NCBI GenBank assembly: GCA_016705335.1
Contig: JADIYN010000036.1
Coordinates: 1-44,423 of the forward strand
DNA from: Draconibacterium sp.
GTDB taxonomy: Bacteria; Bacteroidota; Bacteroidia; Bacteroidales; Prolixibacteraceae
Reading direction: 5' to 3'
Length of the DNA stretch: 44,423 bases
Shown here: positions 20,884 to 30,561 of the stretch, piece by piece
Layout: each line of letters starts with the position of its first letter
Numbering within the stretch: position 1 is the stretch's first letter
Notes under the pieces: generated by a model
Database searches by the model: none
The model's input: the letters and a program-made list of their open reading frames with translations, nothing else
Told to the model about the DNA's origin: nothing
Translations under genes and position numbers: made by a program

Positions 20884-20907
20884 AAAGCCGGGTTTAAGCC
20901 CGGCTTT
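20884..20907. terminator. Bidirectional terminator between serS and the T9SS cluster
   Basis: A perfect 9-bp stem AAAGCCGGG/CCCGGCTTT (20884-20892 with 20899-20907) with a 6-nt loop, flanked by A- and T-rich DNA. It lies between convergent genes. Confidence 0.8.
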
Positions 20908-20919
20908 ATAATTTTTCCT

Positions 20920-21850
20920 TTACTGAATAATTAACTTTTCAGTTTTTATCCCGCTAGCAGTTTCTGTATTTAACAGATATATTCCCGGCAAAAGATTCCC
21001 AAAATTTAATTTGTTTCCAACCAAATCTTGCGCTTCCCACTTTTTAATAATTCTACCAGAGAAATCGATTATCTCAATTCTTTTGATTTGAATATTTGAA
21101 GGATTGGAAATTGTAATTTGATTAGTCGCAGGGTTTGGGAAAAATTGCAAATTGGTGTTTTCAAAGCTAATGCTTCGGAAAATATTTGTTGTAGTATCAA
21201 TTACTTCAATTTCCCAGTAAGGTATTTTTTCGGAAATACAACCAAGCGAATTTACAGCTTGTAAATAATAGGTAACACTTGAATCGGGTTTTGCCCAGCT
21301 ATAAATATCGGTTGTGTCGGTTAAACCATACGACGGACTTAAGGAATATTTAAGTGGTAAAGAATCATTTATAAAATAGATATCGCCAAAAAAACAAACA
21401 CTGTCCCCTCGATATATCGTTTTCGGAAGTTTATAAATGGGATGCACCCAAAAAACAGATCTAATGATTTTAACAGAATCGACCTGAACATTGCCCACTG
21501 CATCTTCTACTTTTAAAAAGTAGGTAGTCCATTCTTCCCTAACATTTCTCCAATCTTTAATGACTGGGTTACTTTTGGTGGTATCATCCATAATATCTGA
21601 TGCAAAAATCCACATTGGCTTACCAGAAGGATATTTTTAAATCGAAATGTTTTCCACTCCATGAATAGGTATATGGTTCAACACCACCTGTTGCTGAAGG
21701 TGCACCTCCAATGGAGTATTCTCCGGCATTATCCCCTGAACAGACTATAAGGCTGTCGCCTGCATCAACACTGAGCTGTGCAACAGATGAAAGACAAAAT
21801 GCTGTAGCAAAAATCAACAAAACAGGTTTCAAACGGATTAGTGTATTCAT
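20920..21850 (-). CDS. T9SS-secreted protein A with DAG-type beta domain (one frameshift)
   Basis: The gene starts at ATG 21850 with a signal peptide ('PVLLIFATAFCLSSVAQ') and a repeat-like motif ('VDAGDSLIVCSG...GGVEPYTYSW') shared with the two neighbouring paralogs. A frame change near 21630-21645 joins it to the second part, ending in a sorting domain ('FFPNPATNQITISNPSNIQI', 'PGIYLLNTETASGIKTEKL'). About 310 residues. Expected location is the cell surface via T9SS. The middle ('YSLSPSYGLTDTTDIYSWAK', 'INSLGCIS'-like) resembles PKD/Ig-like domains. The function is unknown. It begins 8 bp after protein B ends, so it is in the same operon. Confidence 0.75.
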
Positions 21851-21858
21851 AATGCAAA

Positions 21859-23172
21859 TTATTGGTGAACAACCAATTTTTCAGATTTAATCCCGGCATC
21901 GGTTTCAGCTTTTAAAAGATAAACTCCCGGAGAAATATTTTGAATATTTAATTTATTTCCTGCACAATCATTCGCATTCCACATCTGAACAATCCTCCCC
22001 GAATAATCGATTAATTCTATTTTTGTGATTTTAATGTTGGAGGGATTGGAAATGGTAAACTGGTTATTTGCCGGATTTGGGTAGAAACTTATATTTAAAT
22101 CAGGAATGTTATAAATTACTATTCCTGTGGGATTTAATCTTTTGTAATAAACCTCATAACAATCATCACAATATTTGTTGTAAAAACGTACCGAATCCTT
22201 GTTGAAAAACTCTGCGTGTATCATTCTGTCCGGATCGCATGGACCATCATCAAAACAAGGATTAATAAATTCACGGTCGTGTATTTCTGGTATTACACTG
22301 TTGATTTCGAAAACTGAGGGGTTATTCTGAAAAAAATGAAAATTAGCTTTTCCCTGGTTTGTCAATGTATCGTTAATAAAATTTCGAAACAAAAGTGTAT
22401 CACTAAATTCATCTTTTTCAACAATTGCTTTTACGGTATATCCATTTTCTTCTCAGGGCCGCCAAACCCACCTCCTCCTAATCCACCACCTGAATCATAC
22501 CATTCCCACTCACCAATAAGTAAATTTGATACAGAATCAAGCTTTGCTTTGTAAACGGAATCTGTTTGTGTATTTACAACATTAATATGCATATAATCGA
22601 ATTTCCCTGAAACACACCCCAATGAATTAATTGCCTGAATAGAATAATTGATATTGTAACCAGGCTTTGCCCAACCATTTATATCGGTAGAATCGGTTAA
22701 GCCTTGTGATGGACTTATGGAATACGAGATTGGAGTTAATGGATTTTCAAGATAAGGATTTATTAATTTGACACTATCACCTTTTACAATATATTGAAAG
22801 TTAGGATACAGTAATTGTCTCCATATTCCGGCATGTATAAAGTTAAGGGTGTCATATGCAACCTGCCCGGTTGCATCTTCCACTTTAAGATATAACGCTG
22901 TCCATTTTTCAGGAATATCATGTAAATATGTTGTTGGATTGCTTTTAGTTGAATCATCTAACATTCGACCTAAATCATACACAATAGGTTCATTATCTTC
23001 AGTACCCACAAATTTTCCAAACCATAAATAAGTATAAGGTTCAACGCCACCCTGAAGCAGTTGGGGAACCACCAATTTCAATTTCTACTGCAAATTCATC
23101 AGTGCAAATTATTTTGTCTTCGCCGGCATCTGCTATAAGCTGTAAATTAGCTTGTCGTTGTTGAAACAACAT
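21859..23172 (-). CDS. T9SS-secreted protein B, paralog of A (frameshifted; signal peptide missing)
   Basis: In the corrected frame it reads 'QANLQLIADAGEDKIIC...GGVEPYTYLWFGKF', a PKD-like middle ('LGCVSGKFDYMHINVV'), a glycine-rich patch ('GGGLGGGGFGGP') and a sorting domain ('FYPNPANNQFTISNPSNIKI', 'GVYLLKAETDAGIKSEKLVV'). Frame changes are needed near 23060 (one extra G) and 22440 (one missing base). The only start in frame is ATG 23172, which yields 'MLFQQRQANLQ' with no signal peptide, and it overlaps the end of the upstream gene. Without a signal peptide the protein could not reach T9SS. See the fusion finding. Confidence 0.65.
21863..22052 (-). repeat. Near-identical sorting-domain DNA, copy 1
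   Basis: The 3' end of gene B closely matches the 3' end of gene C (23956-24143). An uninterrupted stretch of over 50 bases is identical around 21889-21945 and 23982-24034. Gene A shares the protein pattern but is diverged at the DNA level. Confidence 0.8.
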
Positions 23173-23747
23173 AAAAGTGCATAATTGTTACAGAGGCAAT
23201 GGTAAAAACCCTCTCTTAGTATTCCATGAAGACTTCCAATACTTTCAATCCAGGTTTCCGTAAAGTTGTTATATTCAGGGTAATGAAGAGTAAATATTTT
23301 CTTAATATCTCCATCAATCATTACTTCTTCAACGTTCGAAACGATAAATGAGACTGAATCTTGATCGTCAAAGATGCTCTGTATTTTTACCGTATCGTTT
23401 AATTTTAAATTATAATAGTATAATAGCCGTTCTTGCTGAGTGTAATATAACTCTTTGTAATACAATCCTTTTTGTTCATCTTCCCTTACAAAACCAATAA
23501 TTTCCCAAATGTTTTGAATACTATCTTCAGATTGCAATACTTTTTTATACTCAAGGTTTTGAATAACCGTATCGCCTGAGAATTTAATAAAACGTGAATA
23601 TGTGCAACAGTTTTCAGATTGACTGGTTTGTATGAGATTACTCCAAATATTTCCTGAATTCAGTAATTTTAAATCTTGGCAAAATGCTATTGGAATTGCA
23701 AAATAAAAAGCAACAATTAAAAAAATCGATATAATTAATTTTCTCAT
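23133..23747 (-). CDS. Secreted hypothetical protein D, apparently C-terminally truncated
   Basis: A 204-residue protein with a signal peptide ('KLIISIFLIVAFYFAIPIAF'). Its body ('LLNSGNIWSNLIQ', 'NIWEIIGFVREDEQKGLYYK', 'TWIESIGSLHGIL', 'CFNNDKLIYS') follows a pattern common in secreted Bacteroidota proteins, which normally continue after 'LIY' into a T9SS sorting domain. Here a stop follows immediately, at the point where sequence of protein B begins. No domain name is assigned. It is transcribed toward B and lies about 200 bp after gene C. Confidence 0.65.
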   Translation of the reverse strand: MRKLIISIFLIVAFYFAIPIAFCQDLKLLNSGNIWSNLIQTSQSENCCTYSRFIKFSGDTVIQNLEYKKVLQSEDSIQNIWEIIGFVREDEQKGLYYKELYYTQQERLLYYYNLKLNDTVKIQSIFDDQDSVSFIVSNVEEVMIDGDIKKIFTLHYPEYNNFTETWIESIGSLHGILREGFYHCLCNNYALLCCFNNDKLIYSL

Positions 23748-23951
23748 GCCAACAAGTTTTAAGTTATAAATTTAAGTCAATACTTATCCTATATTAATAC
23801 CATAAAAAACTGTTATTCCGTTAACAACATCTGTTTCTTATTTACATTTTTCACGTCGTAAACCAAACTGTATATATAAGCATCCCGGCAACAAATTCAA
23901 GGGATTCCATCCATTATTGAAAGATGGAATCCTGGTTTTACATTCCTGGAA

Positions 23952-25949
23952 TTAGTGAACAACCAGTTTTTCAGTTTTAATCCCGGCATCGGTTTCAGCT
24001 TTTAAAAGATAAACTCCCGGAGAAATATTTTGAATACTCAGTGTATTTCCAGCACAATCAGCCGCATTCCACATCTGAACAATCCTACCTGAAATATCGA
24101 TTAATTCTATTTTTTGATTTTAAGGTTGGAGGGACTTGAAATAGTAATAAATGATTCTGCCGGATTGGGGAAAAACTTTAGGTTGCTGTTAACTTTAATC
24201 TCTGAAACACCAGTAATAACTAACTTTTCGCCCCATTCGGTTTCGCCTTTTTTATAGTAAACAAGTTTTCGTTTTTCGCCTCCCTAAGAACAGCAATTTG
24301 AACAGGTATAATAGGGTCCACCAAATCCTTTAAAATAAGTTTCCATATTTGAAACAACCATCAACGACAGCCATTGCCCAGCAAGAATCCTTTACATGGT
24401 GAATTGATTCATAAACTCCCGGATATAACTTTGATAAAACATCAGTGTTTTCCATAAGGTAATTGGTTACTTCTTTCCACTCGTCAATTATCGGTTCCCC
24501 TGGTAATTTATCAAACTGTGGGTCAGGTTTAATAACCAAAATAGTAGTGTCGCAATTATAAGTTATCGTATCGGTATGTGTTTCTATCGTTTGGATACTT
24601 TGATTTTGTGAAACAAGGTAAACGATAGAATCCATATAATCATACCGCTTCAAATACTTTAAGATTGACTTTGTTATAATAGAAAAACCAATTTTATTTC
24701 CATTCCATTCATCCCAGCTGCTAATATCTTTCAAGATATGCAATTCATCGCCCGGCTGAAAGTCGTTTACTTCAAACCAGGTCAGATTCTGAACGCCAGC
24801 AATTGGATTGGTTAATCCGGCAAGAGAAAGATTTTCAAGCCTCTCCGTCGTGCCAAGAATTTCTATATCGGGGAAAAGACAAAAATTGAGTGGCTCAATA
24901 AAGCCATAGTTTTTGCTGATTCTTAACTTCAGGTTATTCAGCGGAAGTTCCAGCGTGTTTTCGTTTTGGTCGATTCCAGAAAGCGTAATCGTTTTCACCG
25001 AGTCGGATAATCCCAGAAAGTTTTCCATTTCAATGGATTGTACAGTTGCTTTTACCTTGAAATCATCGCTTCTCTGAAAGGCAATCCATGTTTCGTTCAA
25101 CCGGGTGCGGGTTTTCAGCGTGATGGTATCGCCATCGCAGTTAAAGAAAAGATTGGTTCCATCGGGTTTTACCACCACTTTTTGGCCTATCCATGAGGCT
25201 TTGTAAGGTGAGAAACAACTTTTGGAATCCGCCTGAATGGTGGCAAAAGGATAAAAAACAGTGTCAATAGCCGTTTTTACTGAATCGATTCGCAGCGCCT
25301 TAATCTGATTATCAGAATTTTCAAAAAGTGCAACACGATTGGAATAAACAGTCTGATAATCGTGAGAAGGATTTTTCGGTAGCACCCGGATATCATAAAC
25401 GGTTGGGATAGCAGAAACGCATCCACAGGAATCAATGGTAAAAGCTTCGTATTGTATAGATGAATCAGGTTTGCACCAGGTAATTACGCTGTCGGGGTCT
25501 GATAAATATGTTTTGGGTTGCCAGTAATGAGTAAGTGGTTCAATTCCACCTCCAATTCCTGAATTTGGAAATGTAAGCAAAATGCTGTCGCCTTTTTCAA
25601 TGTAAAACCACGGCTGTCCTCCACCGGTTAAATAAGAAAAACTTGAAAAACGCACAAATAAGCTGTCTCTGGCAATATTATTTTCCGAATCGGTTACAGT
25701 TAACGTAAATTTTAACCAATCCTGATCCAAAGTAATATCCTTAAATGTTGGTGATTGCAGGGTCGTATCGTTAAGAAAATCACTCGCTGTGAATATTAGT
25801 TTATCTGTTAACCGGTATGTACATTCCCACGCAAATTTGAAGGGCGGCTTGCCATTCATAATCTTTGCAGTTGTCCCTAAAATCATTGTGTTGAAATTTT
25901 GCCCTGTACAAAAAGTGGTGTCTTTGCCGGCATCAACCATGAGCTTCAC
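23952..25949 (-). CDS. T9SS-secreted protein C, largest of the paralog group (frameshifted; N-terminus unclear)
   Basis: The main frame (25949-24330, 539 residues) begins 'VKLMVDAGKDTTFCTG' and contains PKD-like segments ('SCGCVSAIPTVYDIRV') plus a long unique region. After 24330 a frame change continues 'ETYFKGFGGPYYTCSNCCS'; a TAG at about 24284 and a missing A near 24112 must be bridged to reach the sorting domain ('FFPNPAESFITISSPSNLKI', 'GVYLLKAETDAGIKTEKLVV'). About 670 residues in all. A signal peptide is not seen in frame; a hydrophobic stretch ('ICLASILELTLVYLHLIQQ') in another frame just upstream may be it. The in-frame stop and missing start leave open that this copy is decaying. 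Confidence 0.6.
23956..24143 (-). repeat. Near-identical sorting-domain DNA, copy 2
   Basis: The partner of 21863-22052; see that entry. It lies at the 3' end of gene C. Confidence 0.8.
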
Positions 25950-26512
25950 TGCTGAATAAGATGTAAATAAACCAAGGTCAATTCCAGTATTGATGCAAGG
26001 CAGATTCAGAATATTTTTTTTTTTTATTCCACAAACGAATTTTTTCTTTCCTATTTTATAGAAATAAAATAGCCTGATTGATCGTTTATAAAGTCTATTG
26101 TTCTGTGTTTTTAAAACTTTGTTTATTTAAGCAGTTTGCCTTCGAAATGGAGTAAGTATCATTTAGAGGCATTTCAGATTTTGTCTTGTAAGTTTTATGA
26201 TAAATTGCTTTATTCAAAAACGGGCGTTTGGTTGATTTCATTTTTACCTGCTTTTGAGGAAATAAGTTAAGTAATGGGTCACGGTGTCGTTTTTGGTTTT
26301 TAATTAGTTGAACTAAATTATTAATAAAACTAATAGAAAACAATACAAAACAATTGTTATACTGTAAGTTGGGGGGGGGGGGTAAATATCATGTTATTAG
26401 ATTGTTACGAAACGTAATTAATATCGATTCTAAAGTTATATTTTGAGGGTTGCCTGTTTTTTATAACCCATTGTCAGAAACAGCCGGGTTTTAGTTGAAA
26501 TTGATTTATTGC
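25950..26512. other. Long intergenic region with homopolymer tracts
   Basis: No convincing gene. It contains a T12 run (26014-26025), an AT-rich hairpin CTATTTTAT-AGAA-ATAAAATAG (26051-26072) and a G12 run (26371-26382). An 82-codon open frame on the minus strand (26343-26095) has no recognisable features. Confidence 0.6.
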
Positions 26513-26520
26513 TAACTTTG
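26513..26520 (+). promoter_or_regulatory. Promoter -7 element of the CHAD gene (TAACTTTG)
   Basis: Matches TAnnTTTG. Transcription would start only a few bases before ATG 26542, so the ATG at 26542, not the one inside the promoter at 26509, is the likely start. Confidence 0.6.
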
Positions 26521-26541
26521 CCCTCTTTAAAATTGCATGTT

Positions 26542-27426
26542 ATGCCGCACAATGCCGGAAAACGATTGGTTGAAGCCATCAAAAAACAATTGGAGCGAAT
26601 TGAATATTTCAGTTCGGCTGCAAATGTTTCGCCCAACCTGGCCGTGCACGAAATGCGGAAGTCGTTTAAAAGGTTGCGCGCTTTGCTCCTGTTTTATGAC
26701 GAATATCCCGAAGAATTTCCACAGGAATTTTGTATTCAGATAAAAAATTACGGACGACTACTTTCCGCAATGCGCGAATCTTATGTAAATATCCAGATTT
26801 TTGAGCGATTGACAGAGAACAATAATTTAATTGCTGACAGAAAAATAAAGAATGCAAAGGAAAAGTTGCAGGCAAAAAACAGGGAAATCATCGACAATAG
26901 TTTTTTTGACAGCGAAGATTTTAAAAATCTGCTTCTGTTTACAAAATCTCTTGAACAACAGGTTGTCCGCATGGAAATCGACAGGCCGTCGCAAATTCAA
27001 TTGGCAAAACAATTGGTTATTTCTTACCAAAAAGCGTATGATTGTTACCAGATTATTGGTAATGATTCCGATGGAGATGAAATACATAACCTGCGTAAAA
27101 AGTTAAAACGCCTGTGGTACCAGTTTGATTTGCTGCAATATTTGCATCCCCGTTATTTCAGACTGAAATCGGATCAGCTCAATAAAATTACCGAACAACT
27201 GGGCGAAGACCACGATATGTTTGTGTTTTTAAATGATTTAAAAATTGACAACCTTGGTTTTGAGGCCTCTGAAATTGAGATAATTGAAAACCAGGTGGAA
27301 CATTTGCGTGAAATCAATTTATTAAAACTCAATCCACGTTTAAAACAGTTTTTTACAGACCCACCTTCATTTTTCATGCAAAAAATGGAGCAGTTTTTCA
27401 AAGTATCATTTATGATGCCGTATTAG
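26542..27426 (+). CDS. CHAD domain protein
   Basis: A 294-residue, highly charged helical protein starting MPHNAGKRLVEAIKKQLERI. CHAD signatures appear in both halves: 'AVHEMRKSFKRLRALLLFYD' near the N-terminus and 'EIHNLRKKLKRLWYQFDLLQ' plus 'LGEDHDMFVFLNDL' near the C-terminus. These basic helices bind polyphosphate in characterised CHAD proteins, which localise to polyphosphate granules or act beside adenylate cyclase/TTM enzymes. No CYTH/TTM partner lies nearby. It has its own promoter element and no close neighbour on the same strand, so it is probably monocistronic. A role in polyphosphate biology is inferred from family only. Confidence 0.88.
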   Translation: MPHNAGKRLVEAIKKQLERIEYFSSAANVSPNLAVHEMRKSFKRLRALLLFYDEYPEEFPQEFCIQIKNYGRLLSAMRESYVNIQIFERLTENNNLIADRKIKNAKEKLQAKNREIIDNSFFDSEDFKNLLLFTKSLEQQVVRMEIDRPSQIQLAKQLVISYQKAYDCYQIIGNDSDGDEIHNLRKKLKRLWYQFDLLQYLHPRYFRLKSDQLNKITEQLGEDHDMFVFLNDLKIDNLGFEASEIEIIENQVEHLREINLLKLNPRLKQFFTDPPSFFMQKMEQFFKVSFMMPY

Positions 27427-27612
27427 TAGTTTATCCAAAACCTTTCTGCTCCTTACAAAAACTGAAACTGTTGTAGTTTCAAACGTAAAAATATAAAGCA
27501 AAATACCAGGTTACATTGCACCAATTTTAGAAGGTACAACACAAATCTCCTATAATACTTAATTATAATTAATTGGTTTAGATTCTAAATGGGTTCTGAC
27601 TTTCTTTTCTTA

Positions 27613-27647
27613 CTCCTCTCCGCCAGCTGGCGGAAGGTCGGGAGGGG
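27613..27647. repeat. Intergenic palindromic repeat after the SDR gene
   Basis: CTCCTC followed by the perfect 14-bp palindrome CCGCCAGCTGGCGG (27620-27633) and GGTCGGGAGGGG. It abuts the stop codon of the SDR gene. It belongs to the GC-rich repeat type also seen at 28411, 28496, 30748 and 40065. Confidence 0.75.
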
Positions 27648-28466
27648 CTATAATCTCTGAATCGTCATTCCCCCATCAACAACAACTACCTGTCCGGTAG
27701 AATAGGGTAACATTCCGGTTGCCATTGCCGCTGCAACTTTTCCAACATCTTCAGGTGTTCCCCATCGTTTTTGTATGCTGATTCCCTGTTCAAAAAGTTT
27801 GTCATATTTATCAGTAACTCCGGCTGTCATATCGGTTTTAATTACACCGGGCTGAATTTCATAAACCGGAATATCGAATTCACCAAGCCGGGCAGCCCAA
27901 AGTTTTGTCGCCATTGCAATTCCTGCTTTTGAAATGCAGTATTCGCCACGGTTTACAGAAGCTACAGTTGCCGAAACCGACGATACATTGATGATACAAC
28001 CGGAAAATTCAGGATTCAGCTTTTTTAGCTGAACCATGTGATTTGCAAAAAGTTGGGTCAGAAAATATGGTCCTTTCAGGTTGGTTTCCAGCACTTCATC
28101 AAAAATATCTTCGGTAGCTTCCAGTATATCTTTTCGTTCTCGCGGGGCAATTCCGGCGTTATTTACCAGCACATTCAAATGGCCAAATTCCGAAACCACA
28201 GTTTGAAATATTTTTTCGCGGTCCGGTTTATCTGAGATATTGCCTTGTGCATAAGCCACTTTGACGCCAAACATTTTTAATCCATCTAAAATTGGCTGTA
28301 CAACTTCCTGTTTTCGAACCCCGTTAATAACGAGATTAAAACGGGCTTTTGCCAGTTCAACTGCAATTCCCAGCCCGATTCCGCGTGAGCCACCTGTTAT
28401 TAGGGCAACCAGCCCCCTAAATCCCCCGGAGGGGGACTTTTTGTCTTCTTCAAAATTCATTTTCAA
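27648..28466 (-). CDS. Short-chain dehydrogenase/reductase (FabG-like)
   Basis: A 272-residue classical SDR. The cofactor motif is 'ALITGGSRGIGLG', followed by 'NVLVNNAGIAP' and the catalytic Ser in 'INVSSVSA', then Y-x-x-x-K as 'YCISKAG'. The C-terminus 'GQVVVVDGGMTIQRL' is typical of the FabG/3-oxoacyl reductase-like group, members of which also act on sugars. The first 20 residues are abnormal: 'EDKKSPSGGFRG' is translated from a palindromic intergenic repeat fused onto the first beta strand. It is the last gene of the catabolic operon, 14 bp after the Gfo/Idh/MocA gene, so a polyol or uronate-derived substrate is more likely than a fatty acyl one (inference). Confidence 0.88.
   Translation of the reverse strand: MKMNFEEDKKSPSGGFRGLVALITGGSRGIGLGIAVELAKARFNLVINGVRKQEVVQPILDGLKMFGVKVAYAQGNISDKPDREKIFQTVVSEFGHLNVLVNNAGIAPRERKDILEATEDIFDEVLETNLKGPYFLTQLFANHMVQLKKLNPEFSGCIINVSSVSATVASVNRGEYCISKAGIAMATKLWAARLGEFDIPVYEIQPGVIKTDMTAGVTDKYDKLFEQGISIQKRWGTPEDVGKVAAAMATGMLPYSTGQVVVVDGGMTIQRL
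28411..28445. repeat. Palindromic repeat inside the SDR 5' coding region
   Basis: TCCCCC-GGA-GGGGGA stem (28422-28436) with flanking GGGGGCT/AGCCCCC. It is read as 'KKSPSGGFRGL' in the SDR. Confidence 0.8.
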
Positions 28467-28480
28467 TTCTACTTTTCACT

Positions 28481-29656
28481 TTATTTTTCTTTGTTCCTCC
28501 CCTCCGGGGAGGCCAGGAGGGGCTTTATTTCCACCCAACTTTTTTTCGCCCAGCTTTCCAGTCCTTTTTCCGCTAACTGAACTCCTTTTGCGCCTTCAAG
28601 CAAATTCCAGCGAAATGGTTCGTCTTTTACAACGTGTTTCAGAAAAAGTTCCCACTGCGCTTTAAATGCGTTGTCGAAATTTTCCTGTTCAGGTACTTTG
28701 CTCCAGCCTTCGTAAAAATTAATCGGGTTTGGAATATCGGGATTCCACACTGGTTTTGGCGTGTTTCCGTAATGTTGTGTCCAGCATTCGCGCAGTCCGG
28801 CCACAGCTGAACCTAAGGTTCCGTCAACATGTAAAGTCAGCAAATCATCGCGGCGCACACGGGTTACCCAACTTGAATTGAAATGTGCAAATACGCCGCC
28901 TTCCAATTCAAAAGTAGCGTAAGCTGCATCGTCGGCGGTACATTTATACGGTTTGCCCTGTTCATCTACACGTTCGGGAATATGGGTTGCACCCAAACAA
29001 AATACGCCTTTTACTTCGCCAAAAAGATTATCCAAAACATAACGCCAGTGGCAAAGCATGTCAACAATTATTCCGCCATCGTCTTCTTTGCGGTAGTTCC
29101 AGCTTGGGCGTTGGGCAGGGACAGAGTGTCCTTCAAAAACCCAATATCCAAATTCACCACGCACCGAAAGTATTTTACCAAAGAAACCGTTTTCCATCAA
29201 GCGTTTTAGTTTTAATAGCCCGGGCAACCAGAGTTTATCCTGAACAACACCGTGTTTTACCCCGGCTTCTTCGCAAACACGGTACAATTCGAGTGCAGTT
29301 GCGGTGTCGGTGGCTACAGGTTTTTCGCAGTAAACATGTTTTCCGGCTTTGGCAGCCTGAATTACTGCATCTGCCCGTCGTCCCGTTGTTTGTGCATCGA
29401 AATAAATCTGATAGTTGGGATCATTCATTACCGAATCCAAATCTGTAGTCCATTTTTCAACACCCGACATTTGGGCCAGTTTTTTGAGTTTGATTTCATC
29501 TCTGCCAACCAAAACCGGGTCGGGCATAATAAATTCTGAAGGACTAACCTGCACCCCTCCCTGTTTAATAATAGCCACAATCGACCGCATTAAATGCTGG
29601 TTTGTTCCCATCCGGCCGGTTACGCCGTTCATTATTATTCCTATTTTGTGTATCAT
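28481..29656 (-). CDS. Gfo/Idh/MocA-family oxidoreductase (cytoplasmic)
   Basis: A 391-residue NAD(P)-dependent sugar oxidoreductase with no signal peptide. The nucleotide-binding segment is 'KIGIIMNGVTGRMGTNQHLM', a long variant with GRMG. 'HVYCEKPVATD' holds the catalytic Lys, and 'DDGGIIVDMLCHWRYVLDNL' contains the active-site D-x-x-x-H region. The last residues ('PLLASPEGRNKEK') derive from a palindromic repeat at 28496-28525. It lies between the isomerase and SDR genes. The combination suggests oxidation, isomerisation and reduction of a sugar acid or 3-keto sugar released by the GH88-like enzyme; the substrate is not determined. Confidence 0.88.
   Translation of the reverse strand: MIHKIGIIMNGVTGRMGTNQHLMRSIVAIIKQGGVQVSPSEFIMPDPVLVGRDEIKLKKLAQMSGVEKWTTDLDSVMNDPNYQIYFDAQTTGRRADAVIQAAKAGKHVYCEKPVATDTATALELYRVCEEAGVKHGVVQDKLWLPGLLKLKRLMENGFFGKILSVRGEFGYWVFEGHSVPAQRPSWNYRKEDDGGIIVDMLCHWRYVLDNLFGEVKGVFCLGATHIPERVDEQGKPYKCTADDAAYATFELEGGVFAHFNSSWVTRVRRDDLLTLHVDGTLGSAVAGLRECWTQHYGNTPKPVWNPDIPNPINFYEGWSKVPEQENFDNAFKAQWELFLKHVVKDEPFRWNLLEGAKGVQLAEKGLESWAKKSWVEIKPLLASPEGRNKEK
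28496..28525. repeat. Palindromic repeat at the 3' end of the oxidoreductase gene
   Basis: Stem CCTCCCC-TCC-GGGGAGG (28496-28512) then GCCAGGAGGGGC. It is translated as part of the enzyme's C-terminus. Confidence 0.8.
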
Positions 29657-29735
29657 AGCTCAGTTCAAAGTTTAAAGTTCAAATTTCAAAGTTTTTCCCC
29701 TATCTCCAATATCCAGTATCCAGCATCAAGTATTT
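29657..29735. repeat. Low-complexity AAGTTCAAA and TATCCAGTATCCAG tracts
   Basis: Direct copies of AAAGTT/TTCAAA (29661-29693) and of a TATCCAG-like unit (29700-29730). The second is translated into the isomerase C-terminus (ILDAGYWILEIGEKL). A similar AAGTTCAGA tract follows the phosphorylase gene at 37857. Confidence 0.65.
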
Positions 29736-30555
29736 TCCAGGTATGCATTTTTAATTTTTCAAGATACATTTTTTGATCGGTTGCCCAATATTTGTCTGAA
29801 AAAATTTCCACTTCGTTATAGCCTGAAAATCCTGTTTCTTCAACCCAGCCACGAATTTGTTTAATATTGATACAACCATCACCCATCAGTCCGCGGTCAT
29901 TCAGAAAATCGATGGTTGGAACATTCCAGTCGCAAACATGAAAAGCAAACAGGTTTCCGTTTTTGCCGCATCGTTTTATTTCGTTTTGAAGGTTATAATC
30001 CCACCACAAATGATAAACATCGACAGCAATTCCCACAAAATCAGAATTTATTTCTTCTGCCATTTGGTTGGCTTGTGCAAGTGTGTTAATTGCCGACCTG
30101 TCTCCGGCATACATTGGGTGCAGTGGTTCGATGGCTAATTTTACTCCGGCCGCTTTTGCCTGTGGAAGAATTTTCAGGATTCCTTCTTTTATTTGTTCGC
30201 GTGATTTTTCGAGAGATTGTCTTCCATCGGCGCCACAAACCAGTACAATCAATGGTGAACCAACTGCTGCGGCCTGTTCAATGCAAAATAAATTATCATC
30301 AATGGCAACCTTCCTTTTTTCTTTTTCTACTGAAGGGAAAAATCCTCCGCGAGCAATTGAAACCACTTTCATTCCAAAATCGTTGAGGAGTTGTTTTGCA
30401 TCCTTCAGATTTTGATTTTCAAGTACATTCCTCCAAATTGTAATTCCATGAATTCCTGCAGCGCTGTAATTTTCGATGCACTGCTTCAAATTCCAGGGTT
30501 TGGTGGTGAGTGTATGAACGCACAGTTTTGAAAAATCGGTTAGTTTTGTTGCCAT
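29686..30555 (-). CDS. Sugar phosphate isomerase/epimerase-like TIM barrel (AP endonuclease 2 family)
   Basis: A 289-residue member of the xylose isomerase-like TIM-barrel superfamily. Metal-ligand regions visible are 'KLAIEPLHPMYAGDRSAI' (Glu), 'VGIAVDVYHLWWD' (Asp/His), 'AFHVCDWNVP' (His) and 'YNEVEIFSD' (Glu), an arrangement suited to a divalent-metal sugar isomerase, epimerase or 3-keto-glycoside lyase. The last 15 residues come from a low-complexity repeat and probably are not part of the fold. It follows the antitoxin-like gene by 6 bp. In this context it would process a mono-saccharide intermediate between the hydrolase and the dehydrogenases. Confidence 0.85.
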   Translation of the reverse strand: MATKLTDFSKLCVHTLTTKPWNLKQCIENYSAAGIHGITIWRNVLENQNLKDAKQLLNDFGMKVVSIARGGFFPSVEKEKRKVAIDDNLFCIEQAAAVGSPLIVLVCGADGRQSLEKSREQIKEGILKILPQAKAAGVKLAIEPLHPMYAGDRSAINTLAQANQMAEEINSDFVGIAVDVYHLWWDYNLQNEIKRCGKNGNLFAFHVCDWNVPTIDFLNDRGLMGDGCINIKQIRGWVEETGFSGYNEVEIFSDKYWATDQKMYLEKLKMHTWKILDAGYWILEIGEKL

Positions 30556-30561
30556 TAGATT

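Noticed and set aside
26095..26343. 82-codon open frame on the minus strand with the G12 tract upstream
   Set aside because: No domain, signal or codon pattern like its neighbours; rich in Lys/Asn as expected of AT-rich non-coding DNA.
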